Source: Gallionella sp. (GTDB lineage: Bacteria > Pseudomonadota > Gammaproteobacteria > Burkholderiales > Gallionellaceae). Taken from it: a DNA stretch of 64,000 nt. The position numbers and the translations under genes are program-made. The notes below the pieces were generated by a model. That model saw nothing but the letters and a program-made list of their open reading frames with translations. It did not search any database and had not been told where the DNA came from. This document shows, one piece after another, positions 19,715 through 32,008 of the stretch. Each line of letters begins with the position of its first letter. Position 1 is the first letter of the stretch. The stretch is from positions 51,989 through 115,988 of the forward strand of contig PLWV01000030.1 of NCBI GenBank assembly GCA_003153155.1, read 5' to 3'.

Positions 19715-20355
19715 TATGTCCCCCGGCTAAAAAATTCGCGAGGCCCGCGCATTTCCTCAATACGACTCAACAGCAAGGTGAAATCTTCATCTCCATCCAC
19801 GAAGTTCAGATGCTCGCTGTTCACCATCAACACCGGAGCCGCGTCATAATGATAGAAGAAATCGCTGTAGCTTTGTGACAGACGCAGCAAATAACTTTCG
19901 CTGATGCCGAGTTCGTAAGGCTGGGCGCGGCGCTGCACGCGCTCCACCAGCGTTTCGGGCGCGGCCTGCAAATAAATCACCAGATCCGGCACGGGCGCCT
20001 GCAATTGCAGCGACCGGTAAATTTGCTGATACAGCGCGAACTCTTCTTCATTCAGATTCAGGCGCGCAAACAGCGGGTCCTTGTCAAACAGATAGTCCGC
20101 CACGGTGCTCTCGCGGAATAAATCCATCTGCGCAAGGTCGCGCACTTCGTTGCCGCGCTGGAACAAGAAGAACAATTGAGTCGCCAACGCATAGCGCGGC
20201 GGATCCTGGTAAAACCGGGCGAGAAAGGGATTTTCGTCGGGCTTTTCCAACAGCGTCCCGGCACCGATTTGTTGCGCGAGGCGATGCGCAAGGCTGGTCT
20301 TGCCGACGCCTATCGGCCCTTCTACGACCACGTAGCGATACTTATCAAACAGCAT
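19714..20355 (-). CDS. Deoxynucleoside kinase family protein
   Basis: Phosphorylates deoxynucleosides for dNTP salvage, 213 residues. I chose the ATG at 20353-20355 ([16 protein letters not shown]), since the longer frame runs back into folK. The P-loop is GPIGVGKTS, the RES motif lies in [13 protein letters not shown], and the lid arginines in [12 protein letters not shown]. In proteobacteria this gene is regularly found between folK and panB, as here. Substrate preference (dG/dA) cannot be told from sequence. Confidence 0.92.
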   Translation of the reverse strand: MLFDKYRYVVVEGPIGVGKTSLAHRLAQQIGAGTLLEKPDENPFLARFYQDPPRYALATQLFFLFQRGNEVRDLAQMDLFRESTVADYLFDKDPLFARLNLNEEEFALYQQIYRSLQLQAPVPDLVIYLQAAPETLVERVQRRAQPYELGISESYLLRLSQSYSDFFYHYDAAPVLMVNSEHLNFVDGDEDFTLLLSRIEEMRGPREFFSRGT

Positions 20356-20836
20356 TGCGTATCCTATCCAATACTTGATCCTGACATCTTGCAAGCGCCA
20401 GTCCTGCCTGACCGACCCCGGGTATGCTGACATCCGGCGCGATCTCCAACAAGGGCTGCAACACGAACGCGCGCAGGTGCATTTGCGGATGCGGGATGGT
20501 CAGGCCATGCTTGTGCAGTTGCACATCGTCATACAGCAGCACGTCCAGATCCAGTGTGCGCGGCGCGTTGCGAAAGGTGCGCTCGCGACCGTGCTGATGC
20601 TCGATTTGCAACAGCGCTTGCAGCAAGGCTTGCGGCGTAAGGTCCGTCACTATTTTCGCTACCGCATTCACGAAATCCGGCTGATCCAGACAACCCAATG
20701 GCGCACTCCGATACAACGATGACCGAGCCGCCAAGCGCGTGCCGGGCAACTTATCCAGTGCAGCAAAAGCACGTTGCAACTGGCTGTGCGGGTCTTCCAG
20801 ATTGCTGCCGAGTCCGATGAAAGCGATGTGCGGCAT
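20345..20836 (-). CDS. folK: 2-amino-4-hydroxy-6-hydroxymethyldihydropteridine diphosphokinase
   Basis: Transfers pyrophosphate from ATP to the pterin in folate synthesis, 163 residues. The family core is visible: FIGLGSNLEDP at the N-terminus, RSSLYRSAPLGCLDQPDFVNAV, and the signature RNAPRTLDLDVLLYDD with the Mg-binding D-L-D. It overlaps pcnB upstream by one base and the kinase downstream by 11 bases. Confidence 0.97.
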   Translation of the reverse strand: MPHIAFIGLGSNLEDPHSQLQRAFAALDKLPGTRLAARSSLYRSAPLGCLDQPDFVNAVAKIVTDLTPQALLQALLQIEHQHGRERTFRNAPRTLDLDVLLYDDVQLHKHGLTIPHPQMHLRAFVLQPLLEIAPDVSIPGVGQAGLALARCQDQVLDRIRNAV

Positions 20837-22200
20837 TATGCTACCGGCTCATCCACTGCCGACTCATCCAATGCAGGTATTTCAGGTTTCCTGCGCGGTT
20901 TGCGGCGGCGACGTTTTTTCTCGCTGGCCTCCTCCGGCTGCAACATTTCCGTCTGGCGCTCGGCACTGGCATCCTGAAACTCGTCCCACCACAAGCCGAG
21001 CTCGTCATCCAGTTCACCGCTGGCGCAGCGCAACAACAGAAAATCGAATCCGGCGCGGAAGCGCGGCTGCTCCAGCAAGCGGAACGGGCGTTGTCCGGCG
21101 CGTTGCTCAAAGCGTTGCTGCATCAGCCAGATTTCTTTCATTACCGCATCCTGGCGATGCGGAATGGCGAGCTGTGCCCTCTGCCTGGCCAGCACCTCGT
21201 CCATCGCCTCGTGCATTGCGCCCACCGGACGCTTACCTTGCTGCACGCGCAGATTCCACGCTGCCAGCACCTCATGCCACAACAATGCGGCAAACAAAAA
21301 CGCGGGTGAAACCGTCTTGTCCTGACTGAGACGCTCGTCGGTATTGCGCAACGCCAGCATGATGAATTTCTCGCCCATCGGCTGTTCCCAAATCACGTCC
21401 AGCAACGGCAGCAAGCCATGATGCAGATTCATTTTGCGCAACTGTTGGATGCACTCCAGCGAATGTCCGGACAACAGCATCTTCAGCACTTCATCGAGCA
21501 AGCGCGCCTGCGGCACGTTGTCGAGCAAGTCTTTCATCTCAGCGACCGGCGCGGCGGTTGCCGCATCAAGCTTGATGCCGAGCTTGGCGGACAAGCGCAC
21601 CGCACGCAGCATCCGCACCGGGTCTTCGCGGTAACGCACCAACGGATCACCGATGATGCGCAGCAGATGGTCGCGCGTGTCGGCATAACCGCCGTGATAG
21701 TCGTAAATTTCCTGGGTGGTCGGATCGTAGAACAGCGCGTTGGCAGTGAAATCGCGGCGCGCCGCATCCTGCTCCTGATCGCCGAATTCATTGTCGCGCA
21801 GCAAGCGGCCATGCTCGTCGGTCTGCGCATCTTCGACTTCAATCATGCGGCGGAAGGTAGACACCTCAACCACCTCCTCGCCGAACATCACATGCACCAG
21901 GCGAAAGCGCCGGCCGATGATGCGCGCGCGGCGAAACACGCGGCGCACCTCCTCAGGTGTGGCATCGGTCGCAATATCGAAATCCTTGGGCGTGCGATCC
22001 AGCAACAAATCGCGCACCGCGCCGCCCACCACATAGGCCTGATAGCCTGCGGCTTGCAAACCGTCGGTGACTTTCAGCGCGCCGTAGCTGATCTGCTCGC
22101 GCGCCACCCCATGCAATTTGAACGGAATCACCTGGGCATTTCCCACCGATTTTGTTTTGGCAGGCTTGCGAAATACACGCTTGAGGAATTTTTTGATCAT
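20836..22200 (-). CDS. pcnB: Poly(A) polymerase I
   Basis: Adds poly(A) tails to RNA 3' ends to promote decay, 454 residues. I prefer the ATG at 22198-22200 (MIKKFLKRVF), which resembles betaproteobacterial PcnB starts. A TTG five codons upstream is possible, and neither has a strong ribosome site. The nucleotidyltransferase motif VVGGAVRDLLL plus DFDIATDATPEEVRRVF is clear, and the C-terminus is a basic lysine/arginine-rich tail (EKKRRRRKPRRKPE), also usual for PcnB. The pcnB-folK order is common. Confidence 0.94.
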   Translation of the reverse strand: MIKKFLKRVFRKPAKTKSVGNAQVIPFKLHGVAREQISYGALKVTDGLQAAGYQAYVVGGAVRDLLLDRTPKDFDIATDATPEEVRRVFRRARIIGRRFRLVHVMFGEEVVEVSTFRRMIEVEDAQTDEHGRLLRDNEFGDQEQDAARRDFTANALFYDPTTQEIYDYHGGYADTRDHLLRIIGDPLVRYREDPVRMLRAVRLSAKLGIKLDAATAAPVAEMKDLLDNVPQARLLDEVLKMLLSGHSLECIQQLRKMNLHHGLLPLLDVIWEQPMGEKFIMLALRNTDERLSQDKTVSPAFLFAALLWHEVLAAWNLRVQQGKRPVGAMHEAMDEVLARQRAQLAIPHRQDAVMKEIWLMQQRFEQRAGQRPFRLLEQPRFRAGFDFLLLRCASGELDDELGLWWDEFQDASAERQTEMLQPEEASEKKRRRRKPRRKPEIPALDESAVDEPVA

Positions 22201-22289
22201 GCAATCTTTGGACAATTGGACACGACGAGGTCGCGTAAGGAGCGCGGATTATACACTGCAGGGATTTTGCGGCTTCAGGCTTCAATGAA

Positions 22290-22309
22290 AAACGCGCCTT
22301 GCGGCGCGT
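22290..22309 (-). terminator. Rho-independent terminator downstream of the psiF-like gene
   Basis: A perfect 8-bp stem, AACGCGCC/GGCGCGTT, with a four-base loop. On the minus strand it is followed by TTTTTCATTG. It lies 22 bp past the end of the psiF-like gene and before pcnB, insulating the two. Confidence 0.75.
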
Positions 22310-22330
22310 TCCCGGTGCGGCGAATAACGC

Positions 22331-22714
22331 TTAGCCCTTGAGACAGGCGCTCATGAACTTCTTGCGCTCATCGCCCTGGAGTGCTTTGGCTTTTGCCTCC
22401 GCATTGCAAGATTTCATTTTGTCCTGTTGCTTAACCTTTGCGGAGGAAGGAGCAGCACTGGCGGTGGGTTTGGCATCCGCCTTGGCAGGAGCCGCAGCCT
22501 TCTTGTCTGCGGCAGCCGGGGCAGCAGCAGCCTTCAGCACGTAATCCTTTTTCAGACATTTACTCATAAACGCTTTGCGATCTGCTCCCTTCAGGTTATC
22601 AGCCTTTGCTTCCTTGTTGCAGCCCTTCATCTTGTCTTGTTGCACACCCGCGAAGGCTGGAGCGGAAACAGCAAATGCAAAACCAAAACAGGCCAATGCG
22701 ATCAGTTTTTTCAT
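22331..22714 (-). CDS. PsiF-repeat protein, secreted, two repeats
   Basis: Small exported protein of unknown function, 127 residues. A clear signal peptide (MKKLIALACFGFAFAVSAPAFA) precedes two PsiF repeats, QQDKMKGCNKEAKADNLKG...FMSKCLK and QQDKMKSCNAEAKAKALQG...FMSACLK. They are joined by an alanine/lysine/proline-rich linker. Each repeat has two conserved cysteines. psiF is phosphate-starvation inducible in E. coli, but I see no Pho-box here. Confidence 0.88.
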   Translation of the reverse strand: MKKLIALACFGFAFAVSAPAFAGVQQDKMKGCNKEAKADNLKGADRKAFMSKCLKKDYVLKAAAAPAAADKKAAAPAKADAKPTASAAPSSAKVKQQDKMKSCNAEAKAKALQGDERKKFMSACLKG

Positions 22715-22821
22715 GGAATCCCTCTTGATGTAGTCGGTAAATAAAGTTTCCTGTACAGCGGAAACGCGCCCATTATAGCCAACTCGGCAAATTCCATCAG
22801 CAGCATTTATCGGCTGGTTCG

Positions 22822-23526
22822 TTAAGCGGATAAGCCCTTGACCCAGTGACTATACAACTGATCCGCCACGCTGTTTAAACGCGGCAGCTTGCCATTCATT
22901 TGCTGTTGCATCTCGCTCACGGATTGCACTGCCGGACTGCTGCTGGCAGCGATTTCGCTCGCGCCCACTGCACACCAGGCCGCGATCATTTCCGCGGTCA
23001 TTTCGACGTGGCATTGCAGCGCGAGGTGTTTGCCGATGGAATATGCCTGATTGACGCAGTACGCACTGGACAGCAGGTGTGTCGCTCCTTGCGGCAGGCT
23101 GAAGGTTTCGCCGTGCCAGTGAAATGCGGCAAAGCTGCGCACTTCGCCGAACCAGGCGCGCGCGCTATCGTTATCCGACACCTGCACATCGCCCCAGCCG
23201 ATTTCTTTCACCGGATTGCGCGACACCGAACCGCCCAATGCCTTGGAAATCAGCTGCCCGCCAAGGCAGTGTCCCAGCAGCGGAATGTCGCGCGTCACGG
23301 CATTACGAATCAGCGCAAGCACAGGCGGTATCCACTGCAGGTCGTCATTGACGCTCATCGGCCCGCCCATGAAGACCAGCCCGGAATAAGCTGCGGCATC
23401 CTGCGGGACGGCATCGCCCACATCAATCGCGATCAGCTGCCACGGGATTTGTCGCTCATCCAGGAATTTGGCGAGGTAGCCAGGACCTTCTGTGTCCGCT
23501 TGACGGAAGATGGCGATGGGGTTCAT
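22822..23526 (-). CDS. Class I glutamine amidotransferase-like protein
   Basis: Predicted glutamine amidotransferase domain protein of about 234 residues (GMP-synthase N-domain-like, YfeJ/GAT1 group). The nucleophile elbow GHCLGGQLI holds the catalytic cysteine, and the histidine/glutamate pair falls in CHVEMT. The oxyanion region is FMGGPMSV. Starts at the ATG (23524-23526) or a TTG three codons earlier are equally weak. It stands alone, so the acceptor substrate is unknown. Confidence 0.85.
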   Translation of the reverse strand: MNPIAIFRQADTEGPGYLAKFLDERQIPWQLIAIDVGDAVPQDAAAYSGLVFMGGPMSVNDDLQWIPPVLALIRNAVTRDIPLLGHCLGGQLISKALGGSVSRNPVKEIGWGDVQVSDNDSARAWFGEVRSFAAFHWHGETFSLPQGATHLLSSAYCVNQAYSIGKHLALQCHVEMTAEMIAAWCAVGASEIAASSSPAVQSVSEMQQQMNGKLPRLNSVADQLYSHWVKGLSA

Positions 23527-23607
23527 AAGGATCAAGGGAAGGGATAAGGGTTGAAGGGATAAGGGTGGCGCGCTTCGCGCGCGGCATTTCCCTTCTCCCT
23601 TTTACCC

Positions 23608-24414
23608 TTACCCCTTTGCAGTTTTATCCCGCTCGATTAGTGCATACGCCGAGTGATTGTGTATGGATTCGAAGTTCTCGGACTCGACCACATATGCATC
23701 GATGCGCTCATCCGCATCCAGCACCGCCGCCACATCTCGCACCATGTCCTCGACGAATTTCGGATTGTCATAAGCGCGTTCGGTAACGAATTTTTCGTCG
23801 GGACGTTTCAGCAAGCCATACAGCTCGCACGAGGCTTGTTCCTCGGCAATGCGCACCACGTCCTCGATCCAGACGAAGCTATTGGTGCGCAGCGAAAGTG
23901 TAACGTGTGAACGCTGATTATGCGCGCCGCGTTCGGAAATCTTCTTCGAGCACGGACACAGACTGGTGACCGGCACCAGCACTTTCATCTTGAAGCTTGA
24001 CTTGCCGTTAACAGTTTCGCCAATGAGCGTGACATCATAGTCGAGCAGGCTTTGCACCCCAGACACCGGCGCAGTTTTGTTCACGAAATACGGGAAACTC
24101 ATTTCGATGTATCCGGACTTCGCTTCCAGACGCGTCACCATTTCGTGCAAAATGCTCTCAAATGATTCCACCGAAATCTCGCGCTCATGCTGGTTGAGTA
24201 TCTCGACAAAACGCGACATGTGCGTGCCCTTGAAGTTGTGCGGCAGATGCACGTACATATTGAAAGTGGCGATAGTGTGTTGCACACCGACACTCTTGTC
24301 TTTGACCTTGACCGGATGGCGGATACCTTTGATACCGACGCGATCGATCGCCAAGTGGCGCGTATCTGCCGAACTTTGCACATCGGGAATAAAATTGGGC
24401 ACGGGCTTATTCAT
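23608..24414 (-). CDS. folE2: GTP cyclohydrolase I, type IB
   Basis: Metal-flexible GTP cyclohydrolase that makes dihydroneopterin triphosphate for folate, 268 residues. I chose the ATG at 24412-24414 ([13 protein letters not shown]). The catalytic/metal cysteine lies in [19 protein letters not shown], and [20 protein letters not shown] near the start is typical of the IB family. No classic folE is visible in the window. IB enzymes can use Mn instead of Zn, which often correlates with zinc limitation, but no Zur site is evident. Confidence 0.96.
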   Translation of the reverse strand: MNKPVPNFIPDVQSSADTRHLAIDRVGIKGIRHPVKVKDKSVGVQHTIATFNMYVHLPHNFKGTHMSRFVEILNQHEREISVESFESILHEMVTRLEAKSGYIEMSFPYFVNKTAPVSGVQSLLDYDVTLIGETVNGKSSFKMKVLVPVTSLCPCSKKISERGAHNQRSHVTLSLRTNSFVWIEDVVRIAEEQASCELYGLLKRPDEKFVTERAYDNPKFVEDMVRDVAAVLDADERIDAYVVESENFESIHNHSAYALIERDKTAKG

Positions 24415-24469
24415 TGCTGACTTCCTATTAGGTTGCGTAGGCAAAAGATTATAACTAATCCCGACAAAT

Positions 24470-26338
24470 TTAGTTGGTCAATTTATTTTTGATGGCGGCG
24501 ACCAATCCCTTGGCATCCAGACCACAATCCGCCAGCATCTGCGCGTGCTCGCCCTGTTCGATGAATCTATCCGGCAAACCAAGTTGCAGCAATGGCACGG
24601 CAATGCCAAGTTGCAGCAGGCATTCCGCCACCGCACTGCCCGCGCCGCCTTGCACGGTGTTTTCTTCCACTGTGACAAGCAGTTCATGCTCGCCCGCCAG
24701 GCGCAATACCAATTCGGCATCCAGCGGCTTGATGAAACGCATGTTCGCCACCGTCGCATCAAGTTGCTCAGCCGCCGCCAGCGCGGGGGCCAGCATAGTT
24801 CCAAATGCCAAAATCGCCACCCGCCTGCCCTTCCGGCGCAGCTCGCCTTTACCGATAGGCAAGGCACTCATCTCGTTACTGATCGCCACGCCCGGCCCGG
24901 TGCCGCGCGGATAGCGCACCGCGCTCGGCGTATTCAACTGGAACGCGGTGTACAACATCTGGCGACATTCGTTCTCGTCAGCGGGAGCCATCACCGTGAT
25001 GTTCGGGATGCAACGCAAGTAGGAAAGATCGAAGCTGCCCGCATGCGTCGCACCGTCTGCACCGACCAGACCGCCGCGATCGATCGCCAACACCACCGGC
25101 AAATTCTGTATCGCGATGTCGTGGATGAGTTGATCGTAAGCGCGCTGCAAGAAGGTCGAGTAGATCGCCACCACCGGCTTATAGCCATCACATGCCAACC
25201 CTGCGGCAAACGTCAGCGCGTGCTGTTCGGCGATGCCGACATCGAAGTAGCGTGCCGGAAAACGCTCGGCAAATTTCGCCAGACCTGAGCCTTCGCACAT
25301 CGCCGGAGTGATGCCAACCAGCCGTTCATCCTGCGCTGCCATATCGCACAGCCACGATCCGAACACTTGAGTGTAAGTAGGCTTCGCGGCTTGCCCTTCG
25401 GCATTGTTCAGGACAGGTTTGGCGACAATGCCCTGAGTGCGATCGAACTTGCTCACGCCGTGATACAACAGACAATCCTGTTCAGCCAGCGCGTAGCCCT
25501 TGCCCTTTTGTGTGACGATGTGCAGGAACTGCGGCCCGCTCAGATTGCGGATATTGCTGAGCGTATCCAGCAACACATCCAGATCATGCCCATCGATCGG
25601 GCCGATGTAGTTGAAGCCGAACTCCTCGAACAAGGTACTCGGTGTCACCATGCCTTTGACGTGTTCTTCAGCACGCTTTGCGAATTCCAGCACCGGCGGC
25701 ATAACCTTCAACACCTTCTCGCTGCCGCGCCGCATCGCGGCATAAAAGCGCCCCGATATCAGCTTGGCCAGATAATTATTCAGCGCGCCGACCGGGCGCG
25801 AGATGGACATGTCATTGTCGTTAAGGATAACCAGCAAGTTCGCATCCATCGCACCGGCGTTATTCAGCGCTTCGAAGGCCATGCCGCCGCTCATCGCGCC
25901 GTCGCCGATGATCGCCACGGCACGCCGCTCGGATCCCTGTAGCTGCGCCGCTACCGCCATGCCCAACGCCGCCGAGATCGAAGTGCTGGAATGCCCGGTG
26001 CCGAAGGTGTCATACGGACTCTCTTCACGCTTGGGGAAACCGGCGATGCCGCCCGCCATGCGCAATTTGCTCATCGCCTCGCGCCGTCCGGTAAGGATTT
26101 TGTGCGTATAGGTCTGATGTCCCACATCCCAGACCAGTTTGTCTTCCGGCGTGTCATAGATGTAGTGCAGCGCAATGGTCAACTCGACTGTGCCAAGGTT
26201 GGAGGATAAATGCCCGCCGGTCTTGCTGACCGATTCGACCAGAAACTCGCGCAACTCACTCGCCAATTGCGGCAACTGCTCGCGATCCAAAGCACGCAAT
26301 TCGTCAGGAGTGTTGATGGTTTTGAGTAAGGTATACAT
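24470..26338 (-). CDS. dxs: 1-deoxy-D-xylulose-5-phosphate synthase
   Basis: Thiamine-diphosphate enzyme condensing pyruvate and glyceraldehyde 3-phosphate, first step of the MEP isoprenoid route. It has 622 residues. Visible features are the N-terminal [17 protein letters not shown], the ThDP site [18 protein letters not shown] with NDNDMSIS, the transketolase-like central domain [15 protein letters not shown] with the catalytic glutamate, and [14 protein letters not shown] near the C-terminus. The start overlaps the ispA stop by one base, so ispA-dxs are translationally linked. Confidence 0.97.
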   Translation of the reverse strand: MYTLLKTINTPDELRALDREQLPQLASELREFLVESVSKTGGHLSSNLGTVELTIALHYIYDTPEDKLVWDVGHQTYTHKILTGRREAMSKLRMAGGIAGFPKREESPYDTFGTGHSSTSISAALGMAVAAQLQGSERRAVAIIGDGAMSGGMAFEALNNAGAMDANLLVILNDNDMSISRPVGALNNYLAKLISGRFYAAMRRGSEKVLKVMPPVLEFAKRAEEHVKGMVTPSTLFEEFGFNYIGPIDGHDLDVLLDTLSNIRNLSGPQFLHIVTQKGKGYALAEQDCLLYHGVSKFDRTQGIVAKPVLNNAEGQAAKPTYTQVFGSWLCDMAAQDERLVGITPAMCEGSGLAKFAERFPARYFDVGIAEQHALTFAAGLACDGYKPVVAIYSTFLQRAYDQLIHDIAIQNLPVVLAIDRGGLVGADGATHAGSFDLSYLRCIPNITVMAPADENECRQMLYTAFQLNTPSAVRYPRGTGPGVAISNEMSALPIGKGELRRKGRRVAILAFGTMLAPALAAAEQLDATVANMRFIKPLDAELVLRLAGEHELLVTVEENTVQGGAGSAVAECLLQLGIAVPLLQLGLPDRFIEQGEHAQMLADCGLDAKGLVAAIKNKLTN

Positions 26339-27246
26339 CAGAATTTTCGTAATACAATGAAGTCAGCCAACTCGCGCAGGCGTTGTGCGGAATCGCCGAA
26401 TTCCGCCAATGTTTCCAGTGCCTCGCGATGCAGGCGCAGGGCCATGTCGCGCGCGCCATGGATACCCAGCAGGCTGACATAAGTCGGCTTGTCGTTATCG
26501 GCATCCTTGCCCGCCGTTTTGCCCAGCGTGACAGTATCCGCCTCGCAGTCCAGCACATCGTCCACCACCTGGAACGCCAGGCCGATCAGCTTGCCGAAAT
26601 GATCCAGCTTGTCCAGTTGCGCCGAGGAGACTGAACCGCGCTGGGTATCTGGCCCACAGTGGGCTCCCAACAGGATCGCTGCACGGATCAACGCGCCGGT
26701 CTTATGGATGTGCATGAATTCCAGTTCGGGGAGCGTAAGCGACTTGCCCACGCTGGCGAGGTCAATCGCCTGCCCGCCCGCCATGCCGCGCGAACCGGCG
26801 GCCACCGCCAGCAGTTTGATCATTTCCAGTTGACGCAGCGCGTCATCGCTCAAACGATGTTCAGCGAGCAGTTGAAACGCCAGCATTTGCAGACTGTCGC
26901 CGACCAGCAACGCGGTCGCCTCGTCATATTGAACATGGCAAGTCGGCTTGCCACGACGCAGCACATCGTTGTCCATGCACGGCATGTCGTCATGCACCAG
27001 CGAATAGGCATGGATCAGTTCGACCGCCGCAGCTGCGATATTCAAACGCGCCGCATCCGCACCGACCAACTCGCCTGCGGCAAATGCCAGCAACGGACGC
27101 ACGCGCTTGCCGCCATCCAGCACCGCGTAGCGCATCGCTTCATGCAATCGCTGCGGAGCGGCTTCCGCACGCGGCAACAACTCGCGCAACACATCCTCGA
27201 AGCGCACTTGCTGCGCGGCGATCCAGCTCTGAAAATCAGCGCGCAT
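26338..27246 (-). CDS. ispA: Farnesyl diphosphate synthase (polyprenyl synthetase)
   Basis: Builds geranyl and farnesyl diphosphate from the C5 units, 302 residues. The first aspartate-rich motif is DDMPCMDND and the second is DDVLDCEAD, both needed to bind the diphosphate through Mg. I use the ATG at 27244-27246, which overlaps the xseB stop (TGATG). xseB-ispA-dxs is the common proteobacterial order. Confidence 0.97.
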   Translation of the reverse strand: MRADFQSWIAAQQVRFEDVLRELLPRAEAAPQRLHEAMRYAVLDGGKRVRPLLAFAAGELVGADAARLNIAAAAVELIHAYSLVHDDMPCMDNDVLRRGKPTCHVQYDEATALLVGDSLQMLAFQLLAEHRLSDDALRQLEMIKLLAVAAGSRGMAGGQAIDLASVGKSLTLPELEFMHIHKTGALIRAAILLGAHCGPDTQRGSVSSAQLDKLDHFGKLIGLAFQVVDDVLDCEADTVTLGKTAGKDADNDKPTYVSLLGIHGARDMALRLHREALETLAEFGDSAQRLRELADFIVLRKF

Positions 27247-27509
27247 CAAGATTGTCCGGATTCACCAGTACCAGAAAAATCTTTCAGGACGCCATCCTCC
27301 AGCACGCGCACCTGCTGCTGCGCGTCTTCGAGACGAGTGCGGCAGAACGTCAGCAATTCCGCGCCGCGCTTGTAGGCAGCCAGCGAATCTTCCAGCGACA
27401 ACTTGCCCGCCTCCATGTCAGCGACGATTTGCTCGAGCTCGGTCATTGCCGACTCGAAGCCTTGTGATTTCTGGGATTTCGCTTGGGTTTTATGGGAAGT
27501 TCCGGGCAT
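27246..27509 (-). CDS. xseB: Exodeoxyribonuclease VII small subunit
   Basis: Small subunit of the single-strand exonuclease ExoVII, 87 residues. The family core FESAMTELEQIVADMEAGKL followed by SLEDSLAAYKRGAELL is clear. The start is the ATG at 27507-27509; a TTG six codons upstream is less likely. It is first in the xseB-ispA-dxs operon. The large subunit xseA is not in the window. Confidence 0.94.
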   Translation of the reverse strand: MPGTSHKTQAKSQKSQGFESAMTELEQIVADMEAGKLSLEDSLAAYKRGAELLTFCRTRLEDAQQQVRVLEDGVLKDFSGTGESGQS

Positions 27510-27710
27510 GTGTATATCCGTTTGCAAAGAGGCGCATTCTACCCAAAGGCTCAGCTCTGGACAATTTTTTGCATTACCAGAAAACCTTCGGGCAAAAACT
27601 CAAGACCATCTTCAAATCGGTCTGGTTTATTCCAATGCGTGGCCTCGCACTGATCTTCTGATTGCCTTTTGCTATGAGTTAACGCATTTCGTACCCAACC
27701 AAGCAGAATC

Positions 27711-27748
27711 TTTACAACTTTTTTACACACAGGGGATTCATCTTTACA
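27711..27748 (+). promoter_or_regulatory. Candidate KdpE site upstream of kdpF
   Basis: Direct repeat TTTACA-ACTTT-TTTACA at 27711-27727, followed by a further TTTACA at 27743-27748. The known E. coli KdpE site has half-sites TTTATA and TTTACA separated by five bases (CTTTT), so the layout is the same. It is about 90 bp before the first small kdp reading frame. Nearly identical sites precede both PII-like cassettes. Confidence 0.7.
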
Positions 27749-27818
27749 CCATTTTGATTCGCCATTTCCTACCATCCGTCGTTGCATTTTTTGTGTAATT
27801 CCTACTAGGAGAAAGAGC

Positions 27819-27911
27819 ATGGACTGGATCTATCTATTGCTGACCCTGGCCTTCTTCGGCCTGAGCGTGCTGCTGATACGCGGCATCGAAAAACTGGGGA
27901 GGCCATCATGA
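27819..27911 (+). CDS. 30-residue membrane peptide preceding kdpF
   Basis: Small reading frame reading MDWIYLLLTLAFFGLSVLLI, followed by RGIEKLGRPS. It is one hydrophobic helix with a short basic tail. AGGAGAAAGAGC lies directly upstream of the ATG, a good ribosome site. Its stop overlaps the kdpF start as ATGA, the same coupling used between kdpF and kdpA. It is probably a real leader or accessory peptide of the Kdp operon. I have no functional assignment. Confidence 0.75.
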   Translation: MDWIYLLLTLAFFGLSVLLIRGIEKLGRPS

Positions 27912-27996
27912 CCGAATTTTACATTCTGGGCGGCATCGTCGCCCTTGGGTTGATGGTTTATCTCGTCATCGCATTACTTAAACCGGAGTTGTTCTC

Positions 27997-28000
<4 letters not shown>
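27908..28000 (+). CDS. kdpF: K+-transporting ATPase small subunit KdpF
   Basis: Single-helix stabilising subunit of the KdpFABC potassium pump, 30 residues. It reads MTEFYILGGIVALGLMVYLV, then IALLKPELFS. The LLKPE end is typical of KdpF. It overlaps the preceding peptide and kdpA by four bases each. Confidence 0.92.
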
Positions 28001-29805
<1,805 letters not shown>

Positions 29806-29814
29806 GAGATTTGC

Positions 29815-31887
29815 ATGACAACCAAGACTGTTCCGTTTCCCCTGTTTGAGCGCGACATCTTCAAACAGGCCGTGGTGGACTCGTTCAAGAAACTGAGCCC
29901 GCAGCAACAGATGAAGAACCCGGTGATGTTTGTGGTGTGGGTCGGCAGCATATTGACGACGCTGCTGTTCATCCAGGCGCTCACCGGACACGGCGAAGCG
30001 CCGTCCGGCTTCATCCTGGCGGTGACGCTGTGGCTGTGGTTTACCGTGCTGTTCGCCAACTTCGCCGAGGCGATAGCCGAAGGCCGCAGCCGCGCTCAGG
30101 CGGCTTCCATGCGCAAGGCCAAGCGCGACGTCCAGGCCAAGAAACTGACCCGTCCGAAGTATGGTGAAAAGTACGCTCTGGTGCCCGGTTCCGGCTTGCG
30201 TAAGGACGATGTGGTGCTGGTGGAGGTGGGCGACTTCATTCCCGGCGACGGCACAGTAATCGAGGGCGTCGCTTCGGTGGATGAAAGCGCCATCACCGGC
30301 GAGAGCGCGCCGGTGATACGCGCATCCGGCGGCGACTTCAGCGCGGTAACCGGCGGTACACGGGTGTTGTCCGACTGGCTGGTGGTGCGCATCACCACCA
30401 ATCCGGGCGAGACTTTCCTGGATCGCATGATCGCGATGGTGGAAAGCGCCAAGCGCCAGAAGACTCCCAACGAGATCGCGCTCACCATTTTACTGGTAGC
30501 GTTGACGCTGATCTTCCTGTTTGTCATCGTCACCCTGTTGCCGTTCTCCCTGTATAGCGTCGAGGTGGCCAAAGCGGGTGCGCCGATCAGCATCACCGTG
30601 CTGGTGGCGCTGCTGGTGTGCCTGATCCCGACCACCATAGGCGCCCTGCTTTCCGCCATCGGCATAGCAGGCATGGGGCGCATGTTGCAAAAGAACGTGA
30701 TCGCCACCTCCGGCCGTGCGGTGGAAGCGGCGGGCGATGTGGATGTGCTGCTACTGGACAAGACCGGCACGATCACGCTGGGTAACCGCCATGCCAACAA
30801 CTTCCTGCATGCCAGCGGCGTGACCGAGGCTGAGCTGGCCGACGTGGCGCAGCTGGCCTCGCTGGCCGATGAAACGCCGGAAGGCCGCAGCATCGTGGTA
30901 CTGGCCAAGGAAAAGTTCGGCCTGCGCGAACGCGACATCCATGCGCTGGGCGCGACCTTCGTGCCGTTCAGCGCACACACGCGTATGAGCGGCGTCAACA
31001 TGGAAGGTCGTCAAGTCCGCAAAGGTGCGGCCGATGCCATCCGTAATCATGTCATCGGTCTGGGCGGAAGTTTCCCGGCTGAGGTGGAAACCATCGTGGA
31101 CAGTGTCGCCCGTCGCGGCAGCACGCCACTGGTGGTGGCGGATGGAATAAAAGTACTGGGCGTGATCGAGCTTAAGGACATCGTCAAGGGCGGCATCAAG
31201 GAACGCTTTGCTGAACTGCGCCGCATGGGCATCAAGACCATCATGATCACCGGCGACAACCGGCTTACCGCCGCCGCCATCGCAGCCGAAGCCGGAGTGG
31301 ACGACTTCCTCGCCGAAGCCACGCCGGAAGCCAAACTGAAATTGATCCGCGAACATCAGGCGCAAGGCCGGCTGGTGGCGATGACCGGGGATGGCACCAA
31401 TGATGCCCCGGCACTGGCGCAGGCCGATGTCGCGGTGGCAATGAACACCGGCACACAGGCGGCCAAGGAAGCGGGCAACATGGTGGATCTGGATTCCAAT
31501 CCGACCAAGCTGATCGAGATCGTCGAGACCGGCAAACAGATGTTGATGACCCGTGGTTCCCTGACCACATTCAGCATTGCCAACGATGTGGCCAAGTATT
31601 TCGCCATCATCCCGGCGGCCTTCGTGACCACTTATCCGGCGCTGGGCGCACTGAACGTGATGCACCTGACTACGCCGTCAAGTGCAATTCTGTCGGCAGT
31701 CATCTTCAATGCGTTGATCATCATCGCATTGGTTCCGCTGGCGCTGAAGGGCGTGAAATACCGCGCCATCGGGGCAAACGTTTTGCTGCGCAACAACCTG
31801 CTGATCTATGGGCTGGGCGGCATCATCATCCCCTTCATCGGGATCAAACTGATCGACATGATACTTGTCGGTTTTGGCTTGGTATAA
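29815..31887 (+). CDS. kdpB: K+-transporting P-type ATPase subunit B
   Basis: Catalytic P-type ATPase subunit of the Kdp pump, 690 residues. The phosphorylated aspartate lies in [13 protein letters not shown], the actuator motif is ITGES, and the hinge motif is [12 protein letters not shown]. The N-terminal part is preceded by AGGAGATTTGC. The stop codon is immediately followed by repeat family 2, which separates it from kdpC by 121 bp, much more than usual in kdp operons. Confidence 0.97.
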   Translation: MTTKTVPFPLFERDIFKQAVVDSFKKLSPQQQMKNPVMFVVWVGSILTTLLFIQALTGHGEAPSGFILAVTLWLWFTVLFANFAEAIAEGRSRAQAASMRKAKRDVQAKKLTRPKYGEKYALVPGSGLRKDDVVLVEVGDFIPGDGTVIEGVASVDESAITGESAPVIRASGGDFSAVTGGTRVLSDWLVVRITTNPGETFLDRMIAMVESAKRQKTPNEIALTILLVALTLIFLFVIVTLLPFSLYSVEVAKAGAPISITVLVALLVCLIPTTIGALLSAIGIAGMGRMLQKNVIATSGRAVEAAGDVDVLLLDKTGTITLGNRHANNFLHASGVTEAELADVAQLASLADETPEGRSIVVLAKEKFGLRERDIHALGATFVPFSAHTRMSGVNMEGRQVRKGAADAIRNHVIGLGGSFPAEVETIVDSVARRGSTPLVVADGIKVLGVIELKDIVKGGIKERFAELRRMGIKTIMITGDNRLTAAAIAAEAGVDDFLAEATPEAKLKLIREHQAQGRLVAMTGDGTNDAPALAQADVAVAMNTGTQAAKEAGNMVDLDSNPTKLIEIVETGKQMLMTRGSLTTFSIANDVAKYFAIIPAAFVTTYPALGALNVMHLTTPSSAILSAVIFNALIIIALVPLALKGVKYRAIGANVLLRNNLLIYGLGGIIIPFIGIKLIDMILVGFGLV

Positions 31888-31995
31888 CGGGCATGGCAGG
31901 AATGCCGCACCTGATGATACATATCATGCCCGTTTCCCCCACCCTCCCCCGGAGGGAGAGGGGCGAACGAATCGCTACGCGAGTTTTACTTTAAA
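31886..31995. repeat. Dispersed repeat family 2, copy in the kdpB-kdpC spacer
   Basis: Same block order as the nuoF-nuoG copy: AACGGGCATGGCA, CCTGATGATACATATCATGC, CCGTTTCCC, a CCCCCGGAGGGAG hairpin, then GAACGAATCGCTACGCGAG. It begins at the kdpB stop codon and ends just before the kdpC ribosome site (AAAGGAATTGCC). Confidence 0.8.
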
Positions 31996-32008
31996 GAAAG
32001 GAATTGCC

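Noticed and set aside
22331..22714. Placing the psiF-like gene in the Pho regulon
   Set aside because: Although psiF is phosphate-regulated in E. coli, I see no 11-bp-periodic repeat upstream of it here.
23545..23600. GCGCGC-TTC-GCGCGC hairpin considered as the folE2 terminator
   Set aside because: No T-tract follows on the minus strand; it may simply be a GC palindrome in repeat-like AAGGGATAAGGG DNA.
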